Shown here: in pieces, positions 9,638 to 18,614 of the stretch
Numbering within the stretch: position 1 is the stretch's first letter
Layout of the letters: the number at the start of each line of letters is the position of its first letter
Assembly (NCBI RefSeq): GCF_029223525.1
Contig: NZ_JARHTQ010000014.1
Span: 121,831-185,830 of the forward strand
Direction of reading: 5' to 3'
From: Streptantibioticus ferralitis
GTDB lineage: Bacteria; Actinomycetota; Actinomycetes; Streptomycetales; Streptomycetaceae
DNA length: 64,000 bases
Position numbers and translations under genes: made by a program
The notes under the pieces: model-generated
What the model saw: the letters and a program-made list of their open reading frames with translations, nothing else
What the model was told of the DNA's origin: nothing
The model's database searches: none

Positions 9638-11027
9638 CGCCGCCCCGGCAAAGGGTTTTGACCTGGGCAGGCTGCTGGCCGAGCGGGGCGCCGAGCGGTA
9701 CGAGCTGCACACCAGGCATCTGAACCACCAACTGCCGCGCATGCTGCACACCATCGGCTTCGACAAGGTGTACGAACGGGCCGAGGGCGCCTACTTCTGG
9801 GACGCGGACGGCGACGACTATCTCGACATGCTCGCCGGATTCGGCGTGATGGGCCTGGGACGGCACCATCCCGTGGTCCGCAAGGCGCTGCACGACGTGC
9901 TGGACGCCGGGCTCGCCGACCTCACCCGGTTCGACTGCCCGCCGCTGCCGGGCCTGCTCGCCGAGCGGCTGCTGTCCTACGCACCCCATCTGGACCGGGT
10001 GTTCTTCGGCAACAGCGGTACCGAAGCGGTGGAGACGGCGCTGAAGTTCGCCCGCTATGCCACCGGCAGACCGCGTGTCCTGTACTGCACTCATGCCTTC
10101 CACGGACTGACCACCGGGTCGCTGTCGGTCAACGGGGAGAGCGGGTTCCGGGACGGCTTCGCCCCGCTGCTGCCTGACACCGCGATCGAGATGGGTGATC
10201 TGGCCGTGCTGGAGCGGGAGCTGCGGCGCGGTGACGTGGCGGCGTTCGTGGTCGAGCCGATCCAGGGCAAGGGGGTCCACGAGACTCCGCCCGGATTCCT
10301 GCGTGCCGCCCAGGAGTTGCTGCACCGGCACAAGGCACTGCTGATCGCCGACGAGGTGCAGACCGGTGTCGGCCGCACCGGTGACTTCTTCGCGTACCAG
10401 CATGAGCAGGGCGTCGAACCGGACCTGGTGTGCGTGGCGAAGGCCCTGTCCGGTGGCTATGTGCCGGTCGGCGCCACGCTCGGCAAGGAGTGGATCTTCA
10501 AGAAGGTGTTCTCGTCCATGGACCGGGTGCTGGTCCACTCGGCCAGCTTCGGCGCCAACGCCCAGGCCATGGCGGCCGGGCTGGCCACGCTGGCGGTGAT
10601 GGACGACGAGAAGATCGTGCAGAATGCCAGGGTCACCGGGGACCTGCTGCGCTCACGGCTGGCCGCCCTCGTCGACCGCTACGAGCTGCTGCACGGGGTG
10701 CGCGGCCGGGGCCTGATGATCGGCATCGAGTTCGGCCGCCCCAAGTCGCTGAAGCTGCGCGGCGGTTGGGCGATGCTGCAGGCCGCACGTAAGGGGCTGT
10801 TCGCGCAGATGGTGGTGGTCCCGCTGCTGCAGCGGCACCGGATCCTCACCCAGGTCTCCGGCGACCACCTCGAAGTCATCAAGCTGATCCCGCCGTTGAT
10901 CATCGGTGAGCGGGAGGTCGACCGGTTCGTCGCCGCTTTCACCGACGTCATGGACGACGCGCACAAGGGCAGCGGCCTGATGTGGGACTTCGGCCGCACT
11001 CTGGTCAAGCAGGCGATGGTGGGCTGA
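9624..11027 (+). CDS. hpnO: HpnO-type class III aminotransferase of hopanoid biosynthesis
   Basis: The 467-residue class III PLP aminotransferase has [19 protein letters not shown], holding the pyridine-nitrogen aspartate, and [14 protein letters not shown] with the Schiff-base lysine near residue 272. In hopanoid loci this enzyme aminates ribosylhopane to aminobacteriohopanetriol. Its place as last gene after dxs fits that role. An ornithine/acetylornithine-type substrate is the alternative by family alone. ATG 9624 has GAAGGAGG upstream inside the dxs end. The next gene is convergent, so the operon ends here. Confidence 0.88.
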   Translation: MAEPDAAPAKGFDLGRLLAERGAERYELHTRHLNHQLPRMLHTIGFDKVYERAEGAYFWDADGDDYLDMLAGFGVMGLGRHHPVVRKALHDVLDAGLADLTRFDCPPLPGLLAERLLSYAPHLDRVFFGNSGTEAVETALKFARYATGRPRVLYCTHAFHGLTTGSLSVNGESGFRDGFAPLLPDTAIEMGDLAVLERELRRGDVAAFVVEPIQGKGVHETPPGFLRAAQELLHRHKALLIADEVQTGVGRTGDFFAYQHEQGVEPDLVCVAKALSGGYVPVGATLGKEWIFKKVFSSMDRVLVHSASFGANAQAMAAGLATLAVMDDEKIVQNARVTGDLLRSRLAALVDRYELLHGVRGRGLMIGIEFGRPKSLKLRGGWAMLQAARKGLFAQMVVVPLLQRHRILTQVSGDHLEVIKLIPPLIIGEREVDRFVAAFTDVMDDAHKGSGLMWDFGRTLVKQAMVG

Positions 11028-11140
11028 CGCCCGAGCGATCTGCTCGCCGTCGCGGCGAAGAGAACCATCCGCCGCAACGGCGAGCAACCACGACGACGCG
11101 GGCCGGTGGTCATGCGACCACCTCAGCGGGACGTCTGTGG

Positions 11141-13168
11141 TCAACAGCCGCCGCGGGCGAGCCCGCGGCGGGCCAGCAACGGCTCGATCCGCGGCCCCCG
11201 GCCGCACACGGCGCGGAACGAGTCCATCATGTCGGCGCTGCCGCCCTTCGCCAGCAGCCCGCGCCGGAACGCCTCGCCGCTCTCCCGCAACGTCCTGCCG
11301 TTCTCCCGGAACCACTCGACGGTGTCGGCGTCCAGCACCTCGCTCCAGATGTACGAGTAGTAGCCCGCGCTGTACTCGTTGGCGAAGACATGCGCGAAGT
11401 ACGTGCTGCGGTAGCGCGGCGGGATCTGCGGTACGGCGATCCCGGCGCTCTCCAGCGCCGCGGCCTCGAAGTCCTCGGTGTCTCCCGGGTCGTCCTGGGC
11501 GCCCAGGGTGTGCCACTTCCAGTCGAGCACCGCCGCGGCCAGGTACTCCACCGTACGGAAGCCCTCGCCGAACCGCTGCGCCGCGGACAGCCGGTCCAGC
11601 CAGGCCGCCGGCAGCGGCTCGCCGGTCTCGTGGTGCCGGGCGTAGTTGGCCAGCACCTCGGGCCACAGCATCCACATCTCGTTGACCTGCGAGGGGAATT
11701 CGACAACGTCGCGCGGCACCGTGGTGCCGGAGAAGGCCGGATACCGCACATCGGACAACAGCCCGTGCAGTGCGTGCCCGAACTCGTGGAACAGCGTGCG
11801 GACCTCGTCGAAGGTGAGCAGCGTCGGCTCGCCCGCCGGCGGCTTGGCCACGTTGAGGTTGTTCACCACCACCGGACGCTGGCCCAACAGGCGTGACTGG
11901 CCGACGAGTTGGTTCATCCAGGCGCCGCCGCGCTTGGAGGCGCGGGCGTAGAAGTCCGCGAGGAGGAGGCCGAGCGGGCCGTTCTCGTCGAACACCTCGA
12001 AGACCCTGACGTCCGGGTGGTACCCGACGAGATCGGGGCGTTCGGTGAAGCGCAGCCCGTACACCAGCCCGGCCGCGTGGAAGACGCCGTCGGTCAGCAC
12101 CCGTTCCAGCTCGAAGTACGGAAGCAGCGCGGCGGCGTCGATGTCATGGTCGGACCTGCGGACCCGCTCCGCGTAGTACGTCCAGTCCCACGGTTCCAGT
12201 TGGGCGCCGTCGCCCATCGCGGCGCGCAGCGCCTCGGCCTCCGCGCGGGCGTTGGCGACGGCGGGCGGGATCAGCCGGGTCAGCATGTCCTCCACGGCTT
12301 CGGTGGTGCCCGCCGTCATGTCGCCGACGACATAGGCGGCGTGGCTGGCATGGCCGAGCAGCGCGGCGCGCTCGGCACGCAACGTCGCCATACGAACGAC
12401 GAGTTGCCGGTTGGACTCCCGGCCGCGGTTGACCGAAGCGGTCAGCAGCCGCTCACGTACCGCACGATCATGCAGCCAGGCCAGCTCGCTCTGGTGGGAG
12501 AACAGCTTGAGGCTGAGCACATAGCGGCCGTCATGGCCGAGGGTGGTGCCGTTCGCCGCGGCCGCGGCGATGGCGTCGGGAGAGAGCCCGGCGAGCTGGT
12601 CCGCGCTGTCGAGGACGAGCGCGGCGGCCGTGGTGTCCGCCGACAGGTTCTGCTGGAAGGCCGTGGCCAGTCGCGCCAGCTCGGTGTTGAGCGCCCGCAG
12701 CCGCTCCTGGTCGGCGGCGCTCAGCCGCGCCCCGGCCCGTACGAAGTCGGTGTGGTACCGCTCCAGCAGCCGTAGCGACTCCGCGTCGAGACCAAGCTGG
12801 TCGCGCCTGACGTACAGCGCGTCGATCCGCCGGAACAGTGCGGAATCCAGCTGGATGGCGTCGCGATGCGCGGCGAGCCTCGGGCTGTACTCGGCGTTGA
12901 GCGCGTCGAGTTCGGGGGTGGTGTCCGCCGCCACCAAGAGGTGGAACACGTTCTCCACCCGGCGCAGCAGGCCGCCGCCGCGCTCCAGCGCGACCACCGT
13001 GTTCTCGAAGGTGGGCGGCTGCTCGCAGCCGGTGATCGCCGCGACTTCGGCCAGCTGCTCGGCCATGCCCCGGTCGAGGGCCGGGGCATGGTGCGTGATG
13101 CGCAGCTCGGCGAAGGGCGGCAGTTGGTACGGGAGGGTGCTCCCGTCGAGGAACGGGTTCTCACTCAC
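11141..13168 (-). CDS. M3 family zinc metallopeptidase (peptidyl-dipeptidase Dcp / oligopeptidase type)
   Basis: The 675-residue protein carries LFHEFGHALHG at about residues 459-469, the HEXXH zinc site of peptidase family M3. A downstream glutamate is expected about 25 residues later (FPSQVNEMWMLWPE). It has no signal peptide, so it likely trims oligopeptides in the cytoplasm. Length and architecture, with an all-helical N-terminal half and catalytic C-terminal half, match Dcp-like members. ATG 13168 starts MSENPFLDG. It lies 10 bases downstream of the stop of a phosphatase gene on the same strand and is probably cotranscribed. Dipeptidase versus endopeptidase activity cannot be told from sequence. 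Confidence 0.92.
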   Translation of the reverse strand: MSENPFLDGSTLPYQLPPFAELRITHHAPALDRGMAEQLAEVAAITGCEQPPTFENTVVALERGGGLLRRVENVFHLLVAADTTPELDALNAEYSPRLAAHRDAIQLDSALFRRIDALYVRRDQLGLDAESLRLLERYHTDFVRAGARLSAADQERLRALNTELARLATAFQQNLSADTTAAALVLDSADQLAGLSPDAIAAAAANGTTLGHDGRYVLSLKLFSHQSELAWLHDRAVRERLLTASVNRGRESNRQLVVRMATLRAERAALLGHASHAAYVVGDMTAGTTEAVEDMLTRLIPPAVANARAEAEALRAAMGDGAQLEPWDWTYYAERVRRSDHDIDAAALLPYFELERVLTDGVFHAAGLVYGLRFTERPDLVGYHPDVRVFEVFDENGPLGLLLADFYARASKRGGAWMNQLVGQSRLLGQRPVVVNNLNVAKPPAGEPTLLTFDEVRTLFHEFGHALHGLLSDVRYPAFSGTTVPRDVVEFPSQVNEMWMLWPEVLANYARHHETGEPLPAAWLDRLSAAQRFGEGFRTVEYLAAAVLDWKWHTLGAQDDPGDTEDFEAAALESAGIAVPQIPPRYRSTYFAHVFANEYSAGYYSYIWSEVLDADTVEWFRENGRTLRESGEAFRRGLLAKGGSADMMDSFRAVCGRGPRIEPLLARRGLARGGC

Positions 13169-13178
13169 CCGGCCGACC

Positions 13179-14012
13179 CTAGCGGTTGTCGTCCTCCAGC
13201 AGGAGGGTACCCAGCAGCTCCCTGCGCTTGTCGGTCAGCCCCAGGCCCTCGGACAGATAGCGGTCGGTCGAGCCCCACCGCTCGTCGATGGCCTCGAAGG
13301 CGGTCGCCAGATACTCGGGACGGGCGTCGAACAGCGGATTGAGCAGCTCCATCACCTCAGCGGTGGCGATGTCGGCGCCGTTCCGACCGCGCTGGATGCG
13401 GTAGCGGCGGTGGGCGTCGTTGCTGAGCATGTAGTCCGCCTCGATCTCGGACCGCCGCACGCCGAGCGCGAGCAGCACCACCGCGATCGAGGTGCCCGCC
13501 CGGTCCTTGCCCGCCGCGCAGTGCAGCAGCGCCGGTACGGACGGCTCCGCGACGAGGAGGTCCAGCAGCCGGGCGTGGTCCTCGGTGCGCTCCAGGATCA
13601 GGGAGCGGTACGCCTGCTTCATCCGCGCCGCGCCCCTGCCGTCGCCCAGCACGGCCCGCAGCTCGTCGAGGTTGCCCTCCCGTACCGTGCCCCAGAACTC
13701 CGCACCGGCGGCCGGGTCGCTCAGCGGCATGTTCACGTTCCGCACCCCTGGAAGAGCGACGTCCGGGCCCTCCAGCTTGATGTCGGAGGCGTTGCGGAAG
13801 TCGAAGATCGTGTGCAGGCCGAGGGAGGCGAGGTAGGTGGCGTCCTCGTCGGTGGCGTGGGCGAGGTGACCGCTGCGGAAGAGGCGTCCGTGCCGGACCC
13901 GGCGGCCGTCGCCGGTGGCCAGTCCGCCGACATCGCGAAAGTTGCGCACTCCGGTCAGCTCGGGCTCGGCTTGCGTCTGCGGTGTCGGGGCCTGCGGCGT
14001 CTGCTGGGTCAC
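13179..14012 (-). CDS. Tyrosine-protein phosphatase (DSP/PtpB-like)
   Basis: The 277-residue protein has the phosphatase loop HCAAGKDRAGTS at about residue 164, matching HCX5R of the MptpB-like family. The N-terminal block GVRNFRDVGGLATGDGRRVRHGRLFRS is the family's signature start. It would dephosphorylate phosphotyrosine or lipid-like substrates in the cytoplasm; no signal peptide is seen. The GTG at 14012 is preferred because AAGGAG lies 5 bases before it. A longer in-frame extension to 14075 has no such site. It precedes the M3 peptidase by 10 bases. The 250 bases upstream separate it from the divergent SGNH hydrolase. Confidence 0.9.
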   Translation of the reverse strand: MTQQTPQAPTPQTQAEPELTGVRNFRDVGGLATGDGRRVRHGRLFRSGHLAHATDEDATYLASLGLHTIFDFRNASDIKLEGPDVALPGVRNVNMPLSDPAAGAEFWGTVREGNLDELRAVLGDGRGAARMKQAYRSLILERTEDHARLLDLLVAEPSVPALLHCAAGKDRAGTSIAVVLLALGVRRSEIEADYMLSNDAHRRYRIQRGRNGADIATAEVMELLNPLFDARPEYLATAFEAIDERWGSTDRYLSEGLGLTDKRRELLGTLLLEDDNR

Positions 14013-14270
14013 CGTGACTCCTTCTGGACGGGGCCGACGGTGCGGATCACCGCCGTGACTGCCACAGCTGACCATACGACAGTCTGACTTAGGGCGTACC
14101 AGGTGGTATGTGGGCGCTCAATGATTCTTCTCGCGCCCTGGCTTGCCATGCACCCCGCGGCACCCGGCCCTATTCCGCACCAGGAGGAAAAGTTGAGTGG
14201 GATGAATCACGTTTCGTCAACCCCTGGTTACGGTGGCGTAGGTCACGTGTCCGGGTGAAGGATGTTGCGA

Positions 14271-15077
14271 GTGGCTGAAGTGAAGAATCCTGACACCTTG
14301 TCCACGCCGGGGGCTGCCATCGCGTCATACGCGGCGATTGGCGACAGTTTCACCGAAGGCGTCGGTGACCCGGGCGCGGACGGTACATACGTCGGCTGGG
14401 CGGACCGGCTCGCCGTCATGCTCGCGGACCACCGCCCGGACGGTGAGCTGCGCTACGCGAACCTCGCGGTACGCGGGCGACTGCTCGACCGGATCGTCGC
14501 GGAGCAGGTGCCGCGCGCCGTTGAACTCGCCCCCGACCTGGTCACGTTCTGCGCTGGCGGCAATGACATCCTGCGCCCCGGAACCGACCCCGACGATGTC
14601 GCCCAGCGTTTCGAGGCGGCGGTCGCCGCGCTGACCCGCGCCAGCGGGACGGTGCTGGTCGCCACGGGTTTCGACACCCGTGGCGTGCCGGTGCTGCGTC
14701 ATCTGCGCGGCAAGATCGCCACGTACAACGCGCATCTGCGGGCCGTGGCCGACCGGTACGGATGCCCGGTGCTTGATCTGTGGTCGCTGCGGTCGGTGCA
14801 GGACCGGCGGGCCTGGAGCGAGGACCGTCTGCATCTGTCCGCAGACGGCCATCGGCGGGTTGCCCTGCGGGCGGCCCGGGTCCTCGGGGTTACCGTCTCC
14901 GGCGATCCCGACGAGCCGTGGCCTCCGCAGGAGTTCCGTACCTCCGCCGACGTTCGGCGGGACAACATCCACTGGGCGCGGGAGCATCTGGTGCCGTGGA
15001 TCGGGCGCCGGCTGCGGGGGGAGTCCAGCGGGGACCGGGTCTCCGCGAAGCGGCCGGATCTGCTTCCGGTCCGCTGA
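14271..15077 (+). CDS. SGNH/GDSL-type hydrolase
   Basis: The 268-residue protein has the GDSL block AAIGDSFTEGVGD, with Ser near residue 26. A glycine/asparagine oxyanion motif CAGGNDIL lies near residue 100, and a C-terminal DRLHLSADGH supplies the Asp-His pair. These are the SGNH esterase/lipase residues. No export signal is seen, so it is probably an intracellular esterase of unknown substrate. A similar hydrolase lies near the hopanoid locus in other Streptomyces. GTG 14271 is chosen since GAAGGA lies 8 bases ahead; ATG 14262 overlaps that sequence and is unlikely. Confidence 0.88.
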   Translation: MAEVKNPDTLSTPGAAIASYAAIGDSFTEGVGDPGADGTYVGWADRLAVMLADHRPDGELRYANLAVRGRLLDRIVAEQVPRAVELAPDLVTFCAGGNDILRPGTDPDDVAQRFEAAVAALTRASGTVLVATGFDTRGVPVLRHLRGKIATYNAHLRAVADRYGCPVLDLWSLRSVQDRRAWSEDRLHLSADGHRRVALRAARVLGVTVSGDPDEPWPPQEFRTSADVRRDNIHWAREHLVPWIGRRLRGESSGDRVSAKRPDLLPVR

Positions 15078-15190
15078 GCTCGGGGTTCGGCGTTTTTGCC
15101 CTCCCGCCCCCGACCTGCCGGCGGCCGTGCGCAACGGCAAGGCTGCGGACCGCGGCAACGGGGGGAGGGAGGGGAAAGCCGCGAAAGACG

Positions 15191-15652
15191 CTAGTCGCGC
15201 CGGAGGACGGCCCAGACGACGCGCCCCCGCCCATCCGCGCAGGGGTGAACCCCCCACGCCGCAGCGAGAGCGTTCACAAGAAGCAACCCCCGGCCGCTTT
15301 CCTCGTCCACCCCCGCCTCGCGGGGCTGAGGCTGCGTCAACCCGCGTCCCTCATCCGCCACTTCGAGCCGCAACAAGCTCGAAGTGACCCGCAGGGCGCA
15401 AGCTATCCGCTCGCTGTCGCTGTAGCGGATCGCGTTGGTGAACAATTCGGAGAGCACCAGACCGGCGTCGTCGCGGACGTCGTCGTCGACACCGCGCTCC
15501 GCCAGCAGCGTTCGGAGGCGCCTCCTGGCCTCGGCAACACAGGCGCCGAGCGCGGGCAGGTGGAACACGTCCATGCGGGACGCGCTCAACTGCCGCTGGG
15601 CGGTGAAGCCCGCCGGGCGCTCCAGTCCAAGAGCGTCATGGGAGGAAGCCAC
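15191..15652 (-). CDS. RsbW-like ATP-binding regulatory kinase (HATPase domain)
   Basis: The 153-residue form shows a single HATPase_c_2 domain. VLSELFTNAIRYSD is the N box, LEVADEGRGL the G1 box, and GRGLLLVNALAAAWGV the G2 box. Such proteins in streptomycetes act like anti-sigma or regulatory kinases. It is divergent from the XRE/DUF5753 gene and belongs to the WhiJ-like neighbourhood (XRE, DUF397, HATPase). The start is uncertain: GTG 15652 leaves room for a promoter, whereas the open frame reaches 15754 through an AT-rich stretch that looks noncoding. No good ribosome binding site decides it. Confidence 0.8.
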   Translation of the reverse strand: MASSHDALGLERPAGFTAQRQLSASRMDVFHLPALGACVAEARRRLRTLLAERGVDDDVRDDAGLVLSELFTNAIRYSDSERIACALRVTSSLLRLEVADEGRGLTQPQPREAGVDEESGRGLLLVNALAAAWGVHPCADGRGRVVWAVLRRD

Positions 15653-15692
15653 CAGGCCACTATGCGCGTAGCGCGCGACAGATGGCAAGATG

Positions 15693-15709
15693 CGTTCTGT
15701 AATTTGCAG
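15693..15709. promoter_or_regulatory. Candidate operator, inverted repeat TTCTG-N7-CAGAA
   Basis: TTCTG at 15693-15697 and CAGAA at 15705-15709 form an inverted repeat in an AT-rich patch between the divergent HATPase and XRE genes. Its position, one helical turn between arm centres, suits a dimeric regulator such as the neighbouring XRE protein. The arms are short, so chance is possible. Confidence 0.35.
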
Positions 15710-15789
15710 AATCAGCATGACAGTCTGTTCCGGTTCTCTGACGGCGTGACACACTGCTTGTCCGCATGGGTAGTTGGAAGGGGTGGGCG

Positions 15790-16656
15790 GTGACGGATGC
15801 TCGCGCCGGAGGCGCGCCGACGGTCCTTCGGGTGATCCTCGGCAAGCGGCTCGCGGACCTCCGGGAGAAGGCGGCGCTCAACTATGAACAGGCCGCCGCG
15901 ACGCTTGATGTCACGCATGCCACTGTCCGCAGAATGGAGAAGGCCGAGGTCGGCCTGAAGATCCCGTACGTCGAGAAGCTGCTGCGCACCTACGGGGTGA
16001 CCGACCCGGTGGAGGTCGAGGGCTTCCTCGCGCTGGCCCGGGAGGCCAACCGCCCCGGCTGGTGGCACCGTTACCGCGACGTACTGCCCGAGTGGTTCAG
16101 CGCCTTCGTCAGCCTGGAGGGTGAGGCGGGCCTGATCCGCGCCTACGAACCGCACTACGCGCCGGGACTGCTGCAGACCCAGGAGTACGCGACCGCCGTG
16201 TTCCGCGCCGGAATGCCGCAGGCCGCCACCGAGGAGATCGACCGCCTCCTCGCGCTGCGGATGGAGCGCCAGGCGGTGCTCAACCGTGATGATCCGCCGC
16301 TGCTGTGGGTGGTGGTGGACGAAACGGTTCTGCGTCGTCCGATCGGCGGCCGGAGTGTCATGCGGGGGCAGGTGGACCGGCTGATCGAGGCCTGTTCGCT
16401 GCCCCACGTCCGGCTCCAGGTCATCCCGTTCGCAGCGGGCCCGCATCCCGCGATGTACGGGCCGTTCCACATCTTCCGGTTCCAGGTTCCGGAACTGCCC
16501 GACATCGTCTGCGCAGAGAGCCTGATAGGGGCTGTCTACTTCGACCAACGCGATGACGTGTCGGGTTTCCAGGAAGCGCTGGACCGGTTGTGCGCGCAAG
16601 CCGCGCCGGCACAGAGCACCGAGGCCTTCCTTGGTGCCATTCGCAAGGAGATCTGA
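15790..16656 (+). CDS. XRE-family regulator with DUF5753 sensor domain (WhiJ-like)
   Basis: The 288-residue protein starts with a helix-turn-helix (GKRLADLREKAALNYEQAA to TVRRMEKAEVGLK, about residues 17-55). This is followed by the C-terminal DUF5753 domain (PGLLQTQEYATAVFRAG, then PFAAGPHPAMYGPFHIFRF). Proteins of this type in Streptomyces, WhiJ being the named case, pair with a DUF397 protein, as here with the next gene 4 bases downstream. They influence development and antibiotic production. GTG 15790 is preferred over ATG 15766 because a GGAAGGGG site lies about 8 bases upstream. It likely controls its own divergent promoter region. Confidence 0.9.
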   Translation: MTDARAGGAPTVLRVILGKRLADLREKAALNYEQAAATLDVTHATVRRMEKAEVGLKIPYVEKLLRTYGVTDPVEVEGFLALAREANRPGWWHRYRDVLPEWFSAFVSLEGEAGLIRAYEPHYAPGLLQTQEYATAVFRAGMPQAATEEIDRLLALRMERQAVLNRDDPPLLWVVVDETVLRRPIGGRSVMRGQVDRLIEACSLPHVRLQVIPFAAGPHPAMYGPFHIFRFQVPELPDIVCAESLIGAVYFDQRDDVSGFQEALDRLCAQAAPAQSTEAFLGAIRKEI

Positions 16657-16660
16657 CCAC

Positions 16661-16930
16661 ATGCATCGCACGCATTACGGGGACCGTGCAAGCGGGGAAC
16701 GCATATACAACGGCATGCCCGCCAAGGACCTGGGCGCCGACGGCTGGCGCAAGCCGTGGAGCGGCGGCAACGGCGGGAGCTGCGTCGAGGCGATGAAGTT
16801 GCGTGACGGCCGTGTCGCGCTGCGCCAGTCCACCGATCCGGACGGACCGGCGCTGATCTACACGCTGCACGAGATCGAAACGTTCATTCAGGGTGCGAAG
16901 TCCGGCGAAGCCGACTTCCTCCTCGCCTGA
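16661..16930 (+). CDS. DUF397 domain protein
   Basis: The 89-residue acidic protein contains the DUF397 pattern: WRKPWSGGNGGSCVEAM, then VALRQSTDPDGPALIYTLHEIETFIQGAKSGEADFLL. DUF397 proteins are small partners of the XRE/DUF5753 regulators and are usually encoded directly downstream. The ATG lies 4 bases after the regulator stop, and AAGGAG of the regulator's last codons serves as ribosome binding site. A toxin-antitoxin-like or activator-inhibitor pairing has been proposed for the family; the sequence alone does not choose. Confidence 0.9.
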   Translation: MHRTHYGDRASGERIYNGMPAKDLGADGWRKPWSGGNGGSCVEAMKLRDGRVALRQSTDPDGPALIYTLHEIETFIQGAKSGEADFLLA

Positions 16931-16963
16931 CCCGAGCTACCCAGCCGAGAAAAGGAGGATGGC

Positions 16964-17770
16964 GTGATCGAGCCAGGCTTCCCCGCAGAAGAGATAGACA
17001 CCAGCAGACCCCATCCGGCCCGGATGTACGACTACTACCTGGGCGGCCGGGACAACTACGAGGTCGACCGCGAGGCCGCGGAACGCGTCATCGCCATCGC
17101 CCCGGAGGCGCCCGCGAGCGCCCGCGCCAACCGCGCCTTCATGCGCAGGGCGGTGCGCACCGTCGTCAACAGCGGCGTCCGCCAGATCATCGACATCGGC
17201 ACCGGCATTCCCACCTCGCCCAACACCCATGAGGTGGCAGGGGAGATCGCACCCGATGTGCGCGTCGCCTACGTCGACAACGACCCCATCGTGGCGGCGC
17301 ACGCCGGGGCCAAGCTCACCAACACGGGCAACGCCGGGTTCGTCCTCGGCGACGTCCGTGAGCCGAAGGCGATCCTCGGGCATCCGGTGGTCCGGGAGCT
17401 GATCGACTTCGACCAGCCGGTGGCCGTGCTGCTCGTCGCCGTACTGCACTTCGTCAAGGACGAGGAGGACCCGGCCGGAATCCTCGCCGCGCTCACCGGG
17501 CACCTGCCCGACGGCAGCCATCTTGTCCTCACCCATGGCACCGCCGATTTCCACCAGGACAGCGACGGCGATGCCCGGGAGGTCTACAAGAACGCCACGG
17601 CCCAGTTGACGCTCCGCGGCTACGACGAGTTCCTCCCGCTCTTCGACGGTTTCGAACTGCTCGATCCCGGCGTCGTCCAGGTGCCGCTGTGGCGTCCGGA
17701 CGGTGCGCTGCCGAGCGCCGCGGATCTGCGCCGGATCGCCTTCTACGGCGGGGTCGGCGTCAAGGAGTGA
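16964..17770 (+). CDS. SAM-dependent methyltransferase, DUF574 family
   Basis: The 268-residue protein matches the actinomycete DUF574 family. It has the N-terminal HPARMYDYYLGGRDNYEVD, the motif I equivalent IIDIGTGIPTSPNTHE near residue 75, and VAYVDNDPIVAAHA as the acidic post-I strand. It probably binds SAM; the substrate is unknown. GTG 16964 has AAAGGAGG 6 bases upstream. It follows the DUF397 gene by 33 bases on the same strand, an arrangement seen repeatedly in Streptomyces. It ends 9 bases from a convergent acetyltransferase gene. Confidence 0.9.
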   Translation: MIEPGFPAEEIDTSRPHPARMYDYYLGGRDNYEVDREAAERVIAIAPEAPASARANRAFMRRAVRTVVNSGVRQIIDIGTGIPTSPNTHEVAGEIAPDVRVAYVDNDPIVAAHAGAKLTNTGNAGFVLGDVREPKAILGHPVVRELIDFDQPVAVLLVAVLHFVKDEEDPAGILAALTGHLPDGSHLVLTHGTADFHQDSDGDAREVYKNATAQLTLRGYDEFLPLFDGFELLDPGVVQVPLWRPDGALPSAADLRRIAFYGGVGVKE

Positions 17771-17779
17771 GTCGCTGGC

Positions 17780-18301
17780 TCAGCCCAGCGGCTTCTCGAA
17801 CCAGTGCTGCGCGTAAGGGGAGTTGTTGTACGCGGGGATCTCGGCGTAGCCCAGCCTCGCGTACAGCGCACGGGCCTCGACCAGATCGTGCCGGGTGTCC
17901 AGCCGTAGCAGCGCGGCGCCCAGGGTCTGCCGGGCCACCCGCTCGGCAGCCGTGATCAGTAGGATCCCGCCGCCGTGGCGGCGGGATCCGGGCCGTATGA
18001 ACACCCGGCTGAGTTCCGCGGTGCCCGGCGCGAGCAGGTGCACTCCGGCGCATCCGGCCACCTCGCCGTCGTGCCGGGCGATCAGGAACTCGCCGGTGGG
18101 CGGGGCCAGATGACCACTCGGCTCGTCGGCGAGCGCCACGTCGATCTCGGCCTGGCCTGCGTCGCGTCCGCGGTGGACCCGGTAGTACCGGTGCACGATG
18201 TCCGTGTAGTACTCGCGCAGCAGCGCGGTGGCGGTGGTTCCGTCCACCGGTTCCGGGGCGATGCTCCAGAGCCGGTCAGCGGGGCGCTCAAGGGCGGTCA
18301 T
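17780..18301 (-). CDS. GNAT family N-acetyltransferase
   Basis: The 173-residue protein has the acetyl-CoA binding region of the GNAT fold. TAELSRVFIRPGSRRHGGGILLITAAERVA (about residues 97-126) contains a variant R/Q-X-X-G-X-G/A loop, and the end EARALYARLGYAEI is the conserved GNAT C-terminal motif. The substrate is unknown. ATG 18301 gives a normal length; an in-frame ATG at 18334 adds 11 residues without a clear ribosome binding site. Convergent with the DUF574 methyltransferase. Confidence 0.85.
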   Translation of the reverse strand: MTALERPADRLWSIAPEPVDGTTATALLREYYTDIVHRYYRVHRGRDAGQAEIDVALADEPSGHLAPPTGEFLIARHDGEVAGCAGVHLLAPGTAELSRVFIRPGSRRHGGGILLITAAERVARQTLGAALLRLDTRHDLVEARALYARLGYAEIPAYNNSPYAQHWFEKPLG

Positions 18302-18390
18302 ATGAGCGATTGTGCTCCACGGCCGTCGGCTCATGCCGGGCGGGCGTCACCGGAGTGACTGCCCGGCCCCGGCGCCGAGTCGGCCCGCGA

Positions 18391-18570
18391 TCAGTGGGAG
18401 TGCGAGGCGTTGGCGCCGAGCCAGAACAGGAGATAGAGGAAGGCCGCGAACAGATGAGCCCCGACGAGGTAGATGAAGACGCGGATGGCCAGACCCCGGC
18501 TCAGCCACTTCGGTGTGAGGGACTTGATCTTGTTGTTCGCGGAGATGGGGGCGGGGTTGGATTCGGGCAT
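18391..18570 (-). CDS. Small single-span membrane protein (DUF6126-like)
   Basis: The 59-residue protein has a polar N-terminus with several lysines and one long hydrophobic span (VFIYLVGAHLFAAFLYLLFWLG) ending in a histidine-rich tail. It resembles the short streptomycete membrane proteins that accompany XRE-cupin regulators. The family label is from memory and moderately sure. GAAGGAAGG lies 10 bases before ATG 18570. It is 44 bases downstream of the regulator gene on the same strand and is probably expressed with it. Function unknown. Confidence 0.7.
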   Translation of the reverse strand: MPESNPAPISANNKIKSLTPKWLSRGLAIRVFIYLVGAHLFAAFLYLLFWLGANASHSH

Positions 18571-18614
18571 GGCGAAGACACCTTCCTTCACGGCGTGGCC
18601 GGTTCGCGGACGGA

